From Acanthochlamys bracteata (taxonomy: Eukaryota; Streptophyta; Magnoliopsida; Pandanales; Velloziaceae), in the NCBI GenBank assembly GCA_019914995.1, contig CM034128.1:11303501-11367500 (forward strand): a stretch of 64,000 nucleotides of DNA, given 5' to 3'. This document shows, piece by piece, positions 22,016-32,776 of the stretch. The position numbers and the translations under genes were made by a program. Below the pieces are notes generated by a model. The model saw only the letters and a program-made list of their open reading frames with translations. It was not told where the DNA came from and searched no databases. Every line of letters starts with the position of its first letter. Within the stretch, counting starts at the first letter, position 1.

Positions 22016-25001
22016 TCAGGAATCCACTTGTACCCATTCATAACGTCCAGGGAGCGGATGACCATTCACTGGATCGAAGTTGTATCTGTGACAAAAGAAC
22101 AAAGGTAGGCCACATTAATGGTAGAAAATTGGCATTGAAGAGTGTAATACATGCATATTATTAGCGTCCAAAGCAAAAAGAACAAAATCTGTGAAGTTAA
22201 AGAAACTGATGAAAACTTGATAGATAATAGCTAAGTAGCCAAGGAGACAGAGTTGGAAATTGATCACATACTTCTCAACAAATTTTTGTTGCTGGAATTG
22301 TTCTGCTCCAGCAAAAAATTCTTCCATCTCATCTGTTGTTGGAATGTTATGAAGCATGGAATTCTGTGTTCTCCTGTTTGAGGCCGTTGAAGAAGAAGGC
22401 TTGGTTGTAGATCCAGGTGTACTCACGTTATCTGAATCCCTGATCAAGCTGCAAGGTGTGGTTTCCCTCGCATATCTGCAAACCAAAGAACACAAACACA
22501 GTACAATTTGTTAATGAATTATGATGTAGACCATTTATTCTGCTATAAAAGTTTTTGAAAACAAAGAGAGCCTCATTCATTTTCACAGATGGTAACCATC
22601 CAAAACATAAGTCCTAGACGTAGCAGCAAGTCTTCTTTCTTATATCCACTTAGCGACACCCTAGAATCAAATACAATAAAAGTTGAATCCAGTAAGTGTT
22701 TTCTTCTCAAGACCTTGTTTCAGCTGCCAAAAGCACCTCTAAAGAAGAATGGCTGATTGTAAAAACCTCTGATTGTCTTCAGTTATTGTAAGTACAATAA
22801 GGACGAAGACCTGCCACTGTGCAAGTTTAGAGTGCCAGATCACTATTACTGCCTACAAGACATAGGATTTGCACAGTCTAATAACTTTGTGATCTGATAG
22901 TCATTCTGCAGACTCATCCACCGGCCAATCAACAGATCAAGTTAAGTGTAAACCAACTGGCAAATTACTCTTTTGGAACTGTTGTATCAAATTAACTTGG
23001 ATTCTCTTTAGATGTTTGATGTTGGCCGGGCAATTATTGGCAGACATGGTGTGACAATAAACCACCACTGAGAATGTGCCCCACCAAATTAGATGGGCAC
23101 ATTGCAAAACCATATCTCTTCACTATTAAAGAATTTCTAAAAGTTGTCAGTGATGCAAAAGTGGTACTAGCACTATGCAATCCCTCCATTATTAAAGATG
23201 CCAGGCTTTACAAAGTGTGAAAGCTATCAATCTAACTAAAAGCCAAGGTCCACCAAGTTATGAAGAAAACAAATGGACCCACAAGTTCCTGTTTAAGCAA
23301 AGCCACTCTCATAAAGATACAAGAATGAAACAGCATTTAGTCCAAATCCTACATGATCTGCTTGTTACTGACACAAGTATATTTGACCAAGTATAGCTTT
23401 CCCTTTCTATCTTTCATGATGAAATATTGAGTTGTAAAGCCCGGATAAACTTAAATTTTAACAGTGCTCATCGCTCCTGATCAAGGAACATGTACAAACG
23501 GATGTTACCTTGGTAAAAACATGCATAAAGAAGGTGTGAGTTGTCCTTGTCATGACACATGAAGCAAGTAAACCAACTACTGCAGGAGTTCAACTAGAAA
23601 AACCATCAAGGTCCATGGTGCGAGCAACCTTTCCACATTTACCAGTTTGACAACCACTAACATCTGACCTGAACGTGTACCAAGTGAACCAACCATAGAT
23701 GTACAACCTATAGGTCATGCACAAAGGGAAGCCAGAGTTGTTGAACTAGACAAACTGGAAATAGCAGGTCCCACAAACACACATTAACCAGCTAGCTTAG
23801 AGTTATCATAAAAATTTAGCTGCCGACACTAGCAGACACTAGCAGACGCCACATAACAAAAACATTTAATTCAGGGTCTTTAGATAAGGTCAGCATTTAA
23901 CAGCCATTACATAGAAGTTAGTATGCAGTATCATTTTCAGTCATAGCACAGGCATTTCACATTCCATGTTCAAACTTCAAGCTACGCACAGTGTTCAACT
24001 ATTTTAATAGGATGATTCTGAAACAAGCATGTCTCTATGCACAACCTTTTTCATAACCACGGGTGTCTCGTAAGTGTTCTTAAAAATCTAGAGAAACATG
24101 GAGACGCATTTCCCAAAGTTACCCATGAATGCAAATGGAATATCTTTCACCATGAAAAACAAGCGAAATTTAAATGCTGTCCAAAGAAATTTGAAAACAA
24201 ACAAGATAAGCAAATTAGAAAAACACTTTATTAGCAGACAGATACTACATTGATCAAATTGCCTTAACATGGCAAGATTATACAGAACATTCTAACAGTA
24301 CTATTCTGACAATAACATCGAATATCCAATACAATTCCAATTAAAAGCAAGAAAGCTATGTTCAAATCAAAGAAAGCAAAATTTAACCACGAATTCTTTT
24401 GTGACTAACAAGGAAAGCCTATGAAATTCCCCAAAAAATACCAGTTTCAGAAAATCCCCAAATTCCTTAATCCCAAAATTCAAGCACAAAAAATAGCCTT
24501 TGAATAACTCGTTACCAGTGTAAAATTAAAAGAATTATCATCAATAAAAACATTTCGCAGAAATTAAAGAAAAAACCAGCTCACAGAAAAAAAACCCAAA
24601 CCCTAGAAAATCAATCAAGGTATAAGAAAAAGAAAAAGAAAACTCAAATCAGAAGAGCAACAAACTCACCTGCTCCTAGCATCGGTCTCCAAATAATTCT
24701 CCTCAACTCTTTCCAAAGCCGCCGTGGACTCTTCCGGCAACCCAAAATCCCAACTTTTTCTGGTCTCCTTTGCAATCTTTTCATTCTTGAACGACTTGGG
24801 CTTGGGCGCAGGGGGCTTCTCTAACCTTCTGCTCCGCAACTGAAGGTAATCTTTTGCACTGTTGTTCTCACTGCTGTGGCTATTGTTCTGCAAAGCAAGT
24901 GTTCGAGAACGCGTTCGAACACCAAGCGGCGGCTGGTGCGTTTGTGATACTTCCATAACTGCTACTTCTCCTGCCTTCGATTTCTTCATGTATTTCCCCA
25001 T
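22016..25001 (-). CDS. Cyclin-dependent kinase inhibitor, KRP/ICK family
   Basis: Exons are 25001..24670, 22475..22272 and 22085..22016, totalling 606 nt or 201 residues, with phases joining (AG|A and AA|A). The N-terminus MGKYMKKSK, the motif [13 protein letters not shown] and the motif TPCSLIRD are KRP signatures. The C-terminal CDK/cyclin-binding region runs from about 155 to the end: [16 protein letters not shown], then [20 protein letters not shown]. KRPs bind and inhibit CDKA-cyclin D complexes in the nucleus and slow cell-cycle entry or promote endoreduplication. The motif order resembles the KRP3/4/5 group, but the paralogue is not assigned. Intron 1 is unusually long (about 2.2 kb) for a 606-nt coding sequence. 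Two E2F sites lie upstream. Confidence 0.96.
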
Positions 25002-25521
25002 CGACTCCCTCTCCTTCTATCAACCGGAATTATAATCTTTCCTTTTTTTTATTTTTCTGGATTAGAAACTGGAAGGAAACAACAAAGAACACGAAGAACG
25101 GAGGGAAACAAGAAAAAAGAAGAAAGTGTGAAAGATAAAAAAACAAAGAAGATGTGAAGGGGATTTATGTGATTACTGCTTTTAGAATTATATAGATAGA
25201 GTCGAGGAAAGAAGTAGGGGTATTTGTGGAATTAGATTTTGTACTGTAGGTACATGTAGGGGATTATGATTTAATTAATTAACTAGTAAAACATTCCTTT
25301 TCACTAGTAGGCGCTGATTAATTTTCTAGAACATTTTTAATAAAGGAAAGAAAAGTACGAACTTATTACTTTGCAGCAGCAATTAATAATAAAGTCGATT
25401 AACGTTATCGTGTTGATTCATGAACTAGACAGACGCTTGGACAATTTTGCCCTTTGTGGTATGGTGATTTATAGGAAGACCCTTGGGTTAATATAATATG
25501 AAAGTTAAATGTTTTGGAAAG

Positions 25522-25574
25522 TTTCCCGCCAAAAGCAGATTGCTTAGGGAAAATTTTTTGGGAGTTTTCCCGCC
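25522..25574. promoter_or_regulatory. Pair of E2F binding sites upstream of the KRP gene
   Basis: TTTCCCGCC occurs at 25522-25530 and again at 25566-25574, both exact matches to the E2F consensus WTTSSCSS, spaced 44 bp apart. They sit about 520-575 bp before the KRP start codon at 25001. A telobox-like AAACCCTA follows at about 25598. E2F/DP factors drive S-phase genes. Control of the KRP gene is inferred from position. Confidence 0.6.
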
Positions 25575-25718
25575 ATAAGTCTGACACGTTTACCAGAGAA
25601 ACCCTAGCTTGCATTTGCCTGCCAATATATTTTACATAACTACTATTTTTTGTTGGAAAATATATAAATATGTTAATAGAATGTTTTATTCTTTAAAATA
25701 ATAAGTTGAATTAACTCA

Positions 25719-25970
25719 GGTTGCGTTTGTTTTTTTTTATAATAAATTTTTTTAATTTTTTATTTTACGTTTTTCAATACATATTTTATAAATATATAAA
25801 AATTTTATTTAAAAATTTAAAAAATATAAAATAATTTATGTAATAAAATTTTTTTATTATATATTTTTATTTTTTTTAGAAGTAAAAAAATAAAACTTAT
25901 TTTTAAAAAAAAATAAAAATATCTTTTATTTCAGAAAAATTTCATTTTATAAATAATTTTAAATATATCC
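25719..25970 (+). mobile_element. AT-rich miniature element, copy 1
   Basis: The left end GGTTGCGTTTG is followed by about 240 bp of near-pure A/T. The internal order matches the element at 49395: ATTTTATAAATAT, then TTTAAAAATTTAAAAA, then AATAAAATTTTTTT. The right terminus is diverged or lost. It looks like a member of a non-autonomous family repeated through the window. Confidence 0.5.
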
Positions 25971-26166
25971 GGAATTTTACCGTAAATTCTCTACTTGCAT
26001 GAGACAAAACATTCCCATTAGCTCATTGTTTTGTTAATAAATTAGCGAATTAATGCTGCTAAACTATATTTCAACATGCAAAAGATAAAAATAATAACTC
26101 GAGATAGATGTTTTTCCAAAAAATTTGAACTTTAGTGACGGAGGCTGATTAGTGTCTTTTTTTTTA

Positions 26167-26197
26167 TCTCATCGCTTATGAGCGATAAGCGATGAGA
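26167..26197. repeat. Perfect 13-bp inverted repeat (hairpin)
   Basis: TCTCATCGCTTAT at 26167-26179 and its exact complement ATAAGCGATGAGA at 26185-26197 are separated by a 5-base loop GAGCG. It abuts an AT-rich miniature element. It may be part of that element or an independent hairpin. Confidence 0.7.
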
Positions 26198-26204
26198 GAG
26201 CGAA

Positions 26205-26435
26205 CTTTTGAAAATATTTATAAAATAAAATTTTTCTAAAATATAAAATATTTTTATTTTTTTATTTTTAAAAAAATAATAAAAATATATAATAAAACAT
26301 TTTTACTTTGTAAAATTTTTTTATATTTTTTAAATTTTTAACTAAATTTTTTATATATTTATAAAATATATATTAAAAAATATAAAATTAAAAAAATTAA
26401 AAAATAGCTTTTTAAACGGTGTGCCAAATGCACCC
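26205..26435 (-). mobile_element. AT-rich miniature element, copy 2 (inverted)
   Basis: The same A/T-only internal blocks as the element at 49395 appear here in reverse order, ending CCAAATGCACCC, which matches the right terminus CAAACGCACCC of that element. Together with copies at 25719 and 26905 it forms a cluster upstream of the KRP gene. Confidence 0.5.
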
Positions 26436-26900
26436 TGAATTGAAAGCAAGTACACAGGTCTCCTTATCTATTACCTCTTCCTGAATTCCCTCTCTTCGTC
26501 AGCTAGCTGCTGCTGCAAGGTTTCCTCAAGAAAAAAAAAATTTCCCCCCCTTGATTCCCTGCTCTCTCTTTCACTCTATCTTCTGTGCGGTAACAGTAAC
26601 AACTGCTCACTGTTATCCTTCTACCAATTTCTCTTTCTTGTTGAAAACTTGAATGAATTCAAGTAGCAGGCTAGCAGCAGCAAGTACTGTTGTGCATATG
26701 AATAATTAGTTTTTATCTTTCTTTCAGAGAGAGAGAGCACTGAAATCTTTGAAACTCGAGCAGAGTGAATAGACTTCTCATAAGTAAGCTACCAATCTCA
26801 TCGAATTGCATTGCATTGCATTGCTGCAGGTGCATGTCCTGCAACTCGTGAACAAGGCACAATTTATGCATGTCCATGATATGATTGTACAATAAGCGCG
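26436..26900. other. Non-AT-rich island between miniature elements
   Basis: About 460 bp with CT-rich then GA-rich tracts (for example a short GA run near 26730) and a triple ATTGC repeat near 26808-26825. The composition resembles a plant 5' leader, but no start codon leads into a recognisable protein. I looked for the common plant microRNAs and saw none. Function unknown. Confidence 0.3.
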
Positions 26901-26904
26901 CCCG

Positions 26905-27150
26905 TTTGATTTAGCTCTTCAAAAATTATTTTTTAATTTTTTATTATTTTATATTTTTTAATATATTTTTTAAAATTATATAAAAAAATTATTTAAAAAT
27001 TTAAAAAATATAGAAAAATTTTACAGAGTGAGATCTTTTTATTGTATATTTTTATTATTTTTTTGAAGTAAAAAAAAACTTATTTCTTAAAAAAAATAAA
27101 AATATTTTTTATTTAAAAAATATTTTATTTCATAAATATTTCCAAAACGA
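26905..27150 (+). mobile_element. AT-rich miniature element, copy 3
   Basis: The left end CGCCCGTTTG and right end CCAAAACGATTCCC bracket about 240 bp of A/T sequence. The internal block order matches the copies at 25719 and 49395. The termini are partly diverged. Confidence 0.45.
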
Positions 27151-28450
27151 TTCCCTAAGTCATGTTAGTTTATAAACTGCGTTTAAAATACACAAGTAAC
27201 TTTTATCAAAATACAAAATAAAATATTTTGAAAAATAGATTAGACATCGAATTTAATTTGTATATTTTAATTAATTTTTTTAATAAATTAAAATATAATA
27301 TAATAATTTTAAAATATACTTTAACTTTTATATAAATATGCAATCTATTCGAAATATTTTCAACTCTGAAAAAAGTTATAGTTTCAGAAATTTGAAACAC
27401 ACCTTATATCTCTAACCTTTTCATTCTATCAGTTCTCAAATATGTCCTAAAAATTGTAGTAATGAGATGATCAAAATCAATGGCACTATATATAAAACTG
27501 TTTCACAGGCATCTGCAGTTATTCAATTTTACTGATGAGCTATATCGGGCTGCTTTTGGGCCGTTCAGAGTTTGGCCCATTAACACTCCAATTCATTGTA
27601 GTGGTCTCGCATTCTCGAAACTCTCCGATGGATATTCAACTCGGTAGACGTGCTCCGTAGCCTTCTCCTGCCGCCGTTACGGTTCCTCCGTCTTATATAT
27701 ATATATATATATATAATTAAATTTATTAAAATATGTTTTTGTTTTTTAGAAAAATTATTTATAAGTACATAATTGTGTTTTATTTCTGCCAAACACGAAA
27801 TTTTTTAGATGTATGGCGGAGAACTAGACTCGTGTGACTCGGGCCCAACATAAAATTCCAGTTCTGCTTCGGGCATATCAGAAGTGACTCTCCCAGCCGA
27901 CGCGACTCGGGAGGTTTCTGCGAAAGAGGTTCAATGATGACGTGGCAATTTCTGATTGCATGAGACAGTTCTAGAAGTTCATGGTTTTCGTTTGAACGCC
28001 AAACACGCGCCTATAAATAACCAGGTGCTTTTGTCAAGGTTTCTTGTTTTGGTTTTTAATTTGAGTACTTTTCAATATTTCTTCCTCTTGTTCTTCTTCG
28101 CGAAATCGACTTCTCCATTTTCAGGTACATGTTTTGATTCGAATTCTTCAGATCCTTGGAATTCTAGCTATTTTAAGATCTAGGTTCTCAAAATTATGAT
28201 TAGTTTAGTTTCGTTTTGTAGCGGGATTTTTTTGGATTAATTGGAAACAAATTGGAAAGATCTGGATTGAGTTTGGGTAGCCAGTGTATAGATTTGTGTT
28301 CGAAAGTGTTGTACGACGAAGAAGTGTTGTACGGCGAAGAATTTACACCCATTATCGAATTAATGTTGACTTATTTGTTTAATGGTTGTTGATGCAGTTC
28401 TTGAAAGTTGCGACGCAGCATCCTTGTGTTTTTTTTTCTTTGTTTTGAGT
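27151..28450. other. Intergenic and leader of the DeSI-like gene
   Basis: It contains more AT-rich DNA (27180-27400), site II motifs TGGGCC at 27557-27562 and GGCCCA at 27574-27579, and a GC-rich patch at 27580-27700 next to a (TA) microsatellite at about 27692-27713. A 5' UTR intron of the DeSI gene is likely at 28125..28397 (TCAG|GTACAT to GATGCAG). Within it a short imperfect duplication GAAGTGTTGTACG occurs near 28300-28335. No complete gene other than DeSI was recognised. Confidence 0.45.
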
Positions 28451-30884
28451 ATGGCAGAGGTGAGATTAGTCTTTCCTTGTCCAGTGTTTGTTGAATTTGC
28501 TTTTCAAATTTGGGGTTAAATTGCAACGTGATTGTGATTGCAGGACGGACATAGGGTTCTCTTGAATGTGTACGATCTGAGCCAGGGTTTGGCCCGACAG
28601 CTTTCTGGGTCATTCTTGGGAAAGACTATCGAGGGAATATGGTGAGTGTTTGATTAGCATCGATTCATATTGTTCTCTCTGGGTTCTTTGTTACATTAGT
28701 TACAGTACGGTTCTATGATAAAAAGAAATGAAATTTTCTACATTCTTGTCTATGCTTCATTTGGGAATATTGTTATGCTTTAATCACTGAATATTAATTC
28801 TTTACGTCTACTAAGAGATGAAATTGCATGTTATGTTATGTTAAGTTGATGGATCGGTTGATGGCCAGCTCTTTTGCCTTCTTTCTCACTTGTGATGAGA
28901 GGCATATGGTCACTGTCATAGGGGGATAGATTTTACCAGACCGTGGGAATTTCTTGGGAGGTACAAGTAGTCATTGTTATATTGTTATAGGTAGCTTATG
29001 TTAAAACCATTTAGTTTATGAATTCAAATCTAAGTATACCAATTTTTCTATGGTAAGTCTAATAAGTATTAAGAGATTCCAAGATGTAGCTCCTTGTGGT
29101 CTAATTTTTAAATGCTTCCTGCCTCCTCAATATCTTTTAGTTATGAGTATTAGAGCACTATTTGAAACTCTACATATTTTGATGTTTAAACAGTATGCCA
29201 AAAGTTCGTCAATAGTCTCGCTGAAAGTGTATGTGTTGTCTAGGGCCGTAGCACTGCCTTCTTTTTAAAGTATAGTTTTATGGTTTCAGTGGTATCTGCT
29301 GCTATTGGGTATTACTGCAGTAGTACCTTTTGTTTTACAAGAAAATTGTGTGATAATACTTGTTAGAGGTTTTACGTTTGTGTTCCTTGTTCTGAAGATG
29401 GACATTCTTTACTATCCTTTGTAGCCACCAAGTGCTGCGCCTCTTCTAATGCCTTAAGGCCTCTAACTCAGACGAGTAAATGGGGCAATTGCTGCTTTGG
29501 AAAACAATTAGTTTATAAATTACGGGTGGCAACTGCAACTTAAATAAACTCACTATGCTGTGTTGCCACATCCTTTATGTCTTTCACGTGGTTATATCTA
29601 ATGACTGATAGCAGTTGTTCTTTTGAAGTGCATGTGGGACAAACTCTACAAGATTGGTGCATCTCTGATCGTACATTTGTGGATGTCGAAACTTTTACAT
29701 TTTTACAAGCTTCTCGCAAGTGATTAAGTGAAATTTTAAGCTTTTTTTAAAAAGTAAATAAATGGGAAATTAGAAATAAAGGCTTTGAATTTATGTAGTG
29801 TTAAGAGTATTAATGCTTAACATAGGTATACTGCAAGATGCGACTTTCTGTAGTTTGCTTTGAATTTATGTAGTGTTATAAGAGTATTAATGCTATTAAT
29901 GCTTAACATAGGTATACTGCAAGATGCGACTTTCTGTAGTTCAAGTTTGTCTTTGCACATTGTCATAGCAAGCTTGCAAGAATTATTCTGCTCTTAACAC
30001 AGCACGTTGAAATTGCTGTCTTGCTTAAATTGTTATAGGCATACAGGGATTGTGGTTTATGGGAATGAATATTATTTTGGTGGCGGTATCAATCATGACC
30101 CTGCAGGGAGGACTCCATATGGAACTCCTCTGCGAGTAGTGGAACTAGGTGTGACACATGTGCCAAAAGAAGTTTTTGAAGATTATTTGAACGAAATAAG
30201 GCCGAGATATACTGCAGAGACATATAATCTTCTCACCCACAACTGTAACAACTTCAGCAATGAAGTTGCTCAATTCCTAGTCGGTGCCACAATTCCAGAC
30301 TACATTCTTCGGCTCCCTGATGAAGTGATGAGCGGTCCTATGGCTCCTTTAATAAGTAAGACTAGCCCTCTTCCTTCCGTTAGTTTCTTTTTTCTCTGTT
30401 AGTCACTCCTCGCGGCAGTAATTAAATCTTTACTCTTCTATCTTATTCAGTGCCGATGATCAGAAATGTAGATGCGACTCTCAGGCATGGTGCTGTCCCT
30501 CAAGCGACTCAATTCACACCCACACCTTCTAACACTGTACCCTCTGCTTTGCCTAAACTTCCGTTGAAGTCAACTGACTCCAGTCACTCTGAGAAGCTGA
30601 AGGTTGAGAACCAGGCCCCAAATCAAGAGACTAAGGCTGAGGAAAAGAAAAATAAGGCTCCACAGTCACTGCCTGCAGAGGCTCAAACTCAAGCAGATGT
30701 AGAGAAGGCAAAAGCTAATGATCCACTGGGGGAAGCTCGGAGCAAAGTCCAGGAAGAGATTACCAAGGAATTTGCGGCTATTATGGCTTCAGGAACACTT
30801 CGTGCAAACGAAGCCGCAAGACTTGCTATGAGAAAGGTCATGGAGAGGTACGGGCGACTGGACGTCCCAACAAAACAGAGCTAG
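28451..30884 (+). CDS. DeSI/PPPDE-type thiol isopeptidase (deSUMOylase-like)
   Basis: Four coding exons: 28451..28459, 28544..28641, 30039..30355 and 30451..30884, giving 285 residues. The first coding exon holds only MAE. The PPPDE fold follows: VYDLSQGLARQLSG, IWHTGIVVYGNEYYFGGGI with catalytic His37, and LLTHNCNNFSNEVAQF with catalytic Cys105. A C-terminal extension of roughly 130 residues is Pro/Lys/Glu-rich and ends in a helical segment (EFAAIMASGTLRANEAARLA), as in plant homologues. Animal DeSI-1 removes SUMO from substrates; for plant members, cysteine protease or deSUMOylase activity and substrate choice are inferred. Both catalytic residues are intact. Intron 2 is long (1.4 kb) and carries a tandem duplication. 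Confidence 0.95.
29785..29942. repeat. Tandem duplication (~75-bp unit) in DeSI intron
   Basis: Two direct copies begin GCTTTGAATTTATGTAGTGT and end GATGCGACTTTCTGTAGTT. The second copy carries a few extra bases around TATTAATGC, itself a small repeat. The copies are nearly identical, so the duplication is recent. Confidence 0.85.
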
Positions 30885-32776
30885 GGTATATTGACCTGCA
30901 AGCGGCTCCTAACACCATTAACATGACTTTTGTGTGGCACGCCATCTTTTCACTATGGTCTTGTTTTGAGAAAGTAGATTTTTTGTTTGGCACTGGTGCA
31001 AAATTGTTTTATTGAAATCTTTTTATGAAAAAGAAAATAGAACATTCGCATGTATTCAATGAACAATTTTACCAGTGTACAACTGTCATTTTCCCTGAGA
31101 ATTGACTACAAGTTCCTTTTCTTTGCAAAAGAAAATTCTGAGTGTACGTATTGGATTAAAAAAAGCATTATAATTAAACCTTCGCTGCTTGCGTCTGTGT
31201 CTGTGTGCGCGCTGCTACAAAGGGTTAGAAATGTATTTTCCAGAACCTAGTTTTCTAACGAAATTTCAACACGCTGTCTTTTAGAGAGAGTCCGATAATA
31301 AAACCGACACCGTGTCGACATGAGTCGTTGTGCATACTGTAATTAGAACAACTTCGACGATATTTGCTGATAAACTTCTCTTGTCGACCGAGTACCTTGT
31401 CGGATTATTGAAAGCGACCCTTGACACTGCAGAGACTTCGTCGCTCGTGGGAACGGCTTCGTAGTGGGTCCCGCTAGATTTCCGAAGCTCAACCGTTTAA
31501 CCAATCAACTACCTTCCGAACCTGCTGCCTCGAGGCTTTTGTGGTTCGTTTATTTATGTCAAAACAGCAAAATAATAAAAATTAAACTCCCAATGCAAGG
31601 AAACGAAAGAAAATAGAGCAGGAAACGGATATTGGAAACCATTTCATTTCTATCGTAAGTAGTTTTGTGTTGATAAGGGTTTTATTTGAGAGCCACATTG
31701 TGAAGTTTGTTAACTTCAATAAGAACACACATTTGCTAGTTAATAATAAGAAAATTATACTATGCTTGCATATAATGTAAAATTTATATTTCTATCTTAA
31801 GCTCATCTTATTTTTAGGTATTACATCAGTTACATATATATTCATATAAATTTTCAAGTAATATATTTATTTTGTGAATATATATTTATACTTTGCACTA
31901 GTAGTTAATTTTATTTAAACATCATCATGAATTCGGATAACTCAATTCTTTCTGCCAAATATTTATGAGCCAAGTGATTAAATATCTATTTTTATAAAAT
32001 AAAATAAATTGGTAGAATTTCCATAACATTAGGTTTTGCTTCAAATACTAAAAAAATATATTTTTTAATTCAGTTAATTGTAAAAATATAAGTTGAGCTT
32101 GGTAATAACTTGAACTCTTTGTCTTTTTTAACTCAGCTAATTGCTATACTAATTCCAAAGAATCAATAGCGATAGTTTTACTTCTGTTCATTAATATTGT
32201 TGATAGTAAAAAAATAATGGTAAAAACTAAAAAGTGGAGGATGAGGGGAATCGAATAATGAACGGTTTCGGAAGAACTTGTTTCCCCAATAATGAACTCT
32301 GGATCCCGAGATCTTACGCAACTCCGAGCCGTATTCCGAACTTCAGCTTCGTTCCTTTCTCTTCCGAGGCGGTGATTTCTCTCTCTGATCTCTTCTCTCT
32401 CAGCACTCGTTAATTCCTCTCTCTCTAATTTCGTTTTTCTTAGTTAGGGTTCTTTCTCTCTGGTCAAAATCTACAATTCAGTTTCTGAATTTGCTCACTT
32501 CATAGCAGAGCACAAGCTCAGGTGAGCTCGATCACTGTTAATTTGTAGCTTAATTTTACAGAGATCCAGCTTCACTTACAACTTCTCTGTTGCAGTAGCG
32601 CTGCCTGTTTTTCTTCAATTTCTTTTCCACCCATTTTCTTCTTTTTTGGGGGATTAGTTGATTGTTTTTTGACTAAATATTTTTAGTTTGATTGCAGTTG
32701 TGTTCAAGTGTAATGTGTTGAAGGAAGAGCTTGCTTTCTTCTTCTTCTTCTTCTTCTTTTTGGGAAATATTCGGAG
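30885..32776. other. Intergenic and 5' leader of LUH
   Basis: About 1.9 kb: the DeSI 3' flank, then AT-rich DNA, then the LUH promoter and leader. A leader intron is probable at 32522..32697 (CTCAG|GTGAGC to GATTGCAG). A (CTT) repeat at about 32738-32758 lies in the leader just before the ATG. No further gene recognised. Confidence 0.5.

Noticed and set aside
26436..26900. Possible microRNA precursor in the island between AT-rich elements
   Set aside because: No common plant microRNA sequence or long imperfect stem was found; only short tandem ATTGC units and CT/GA tracts are present.
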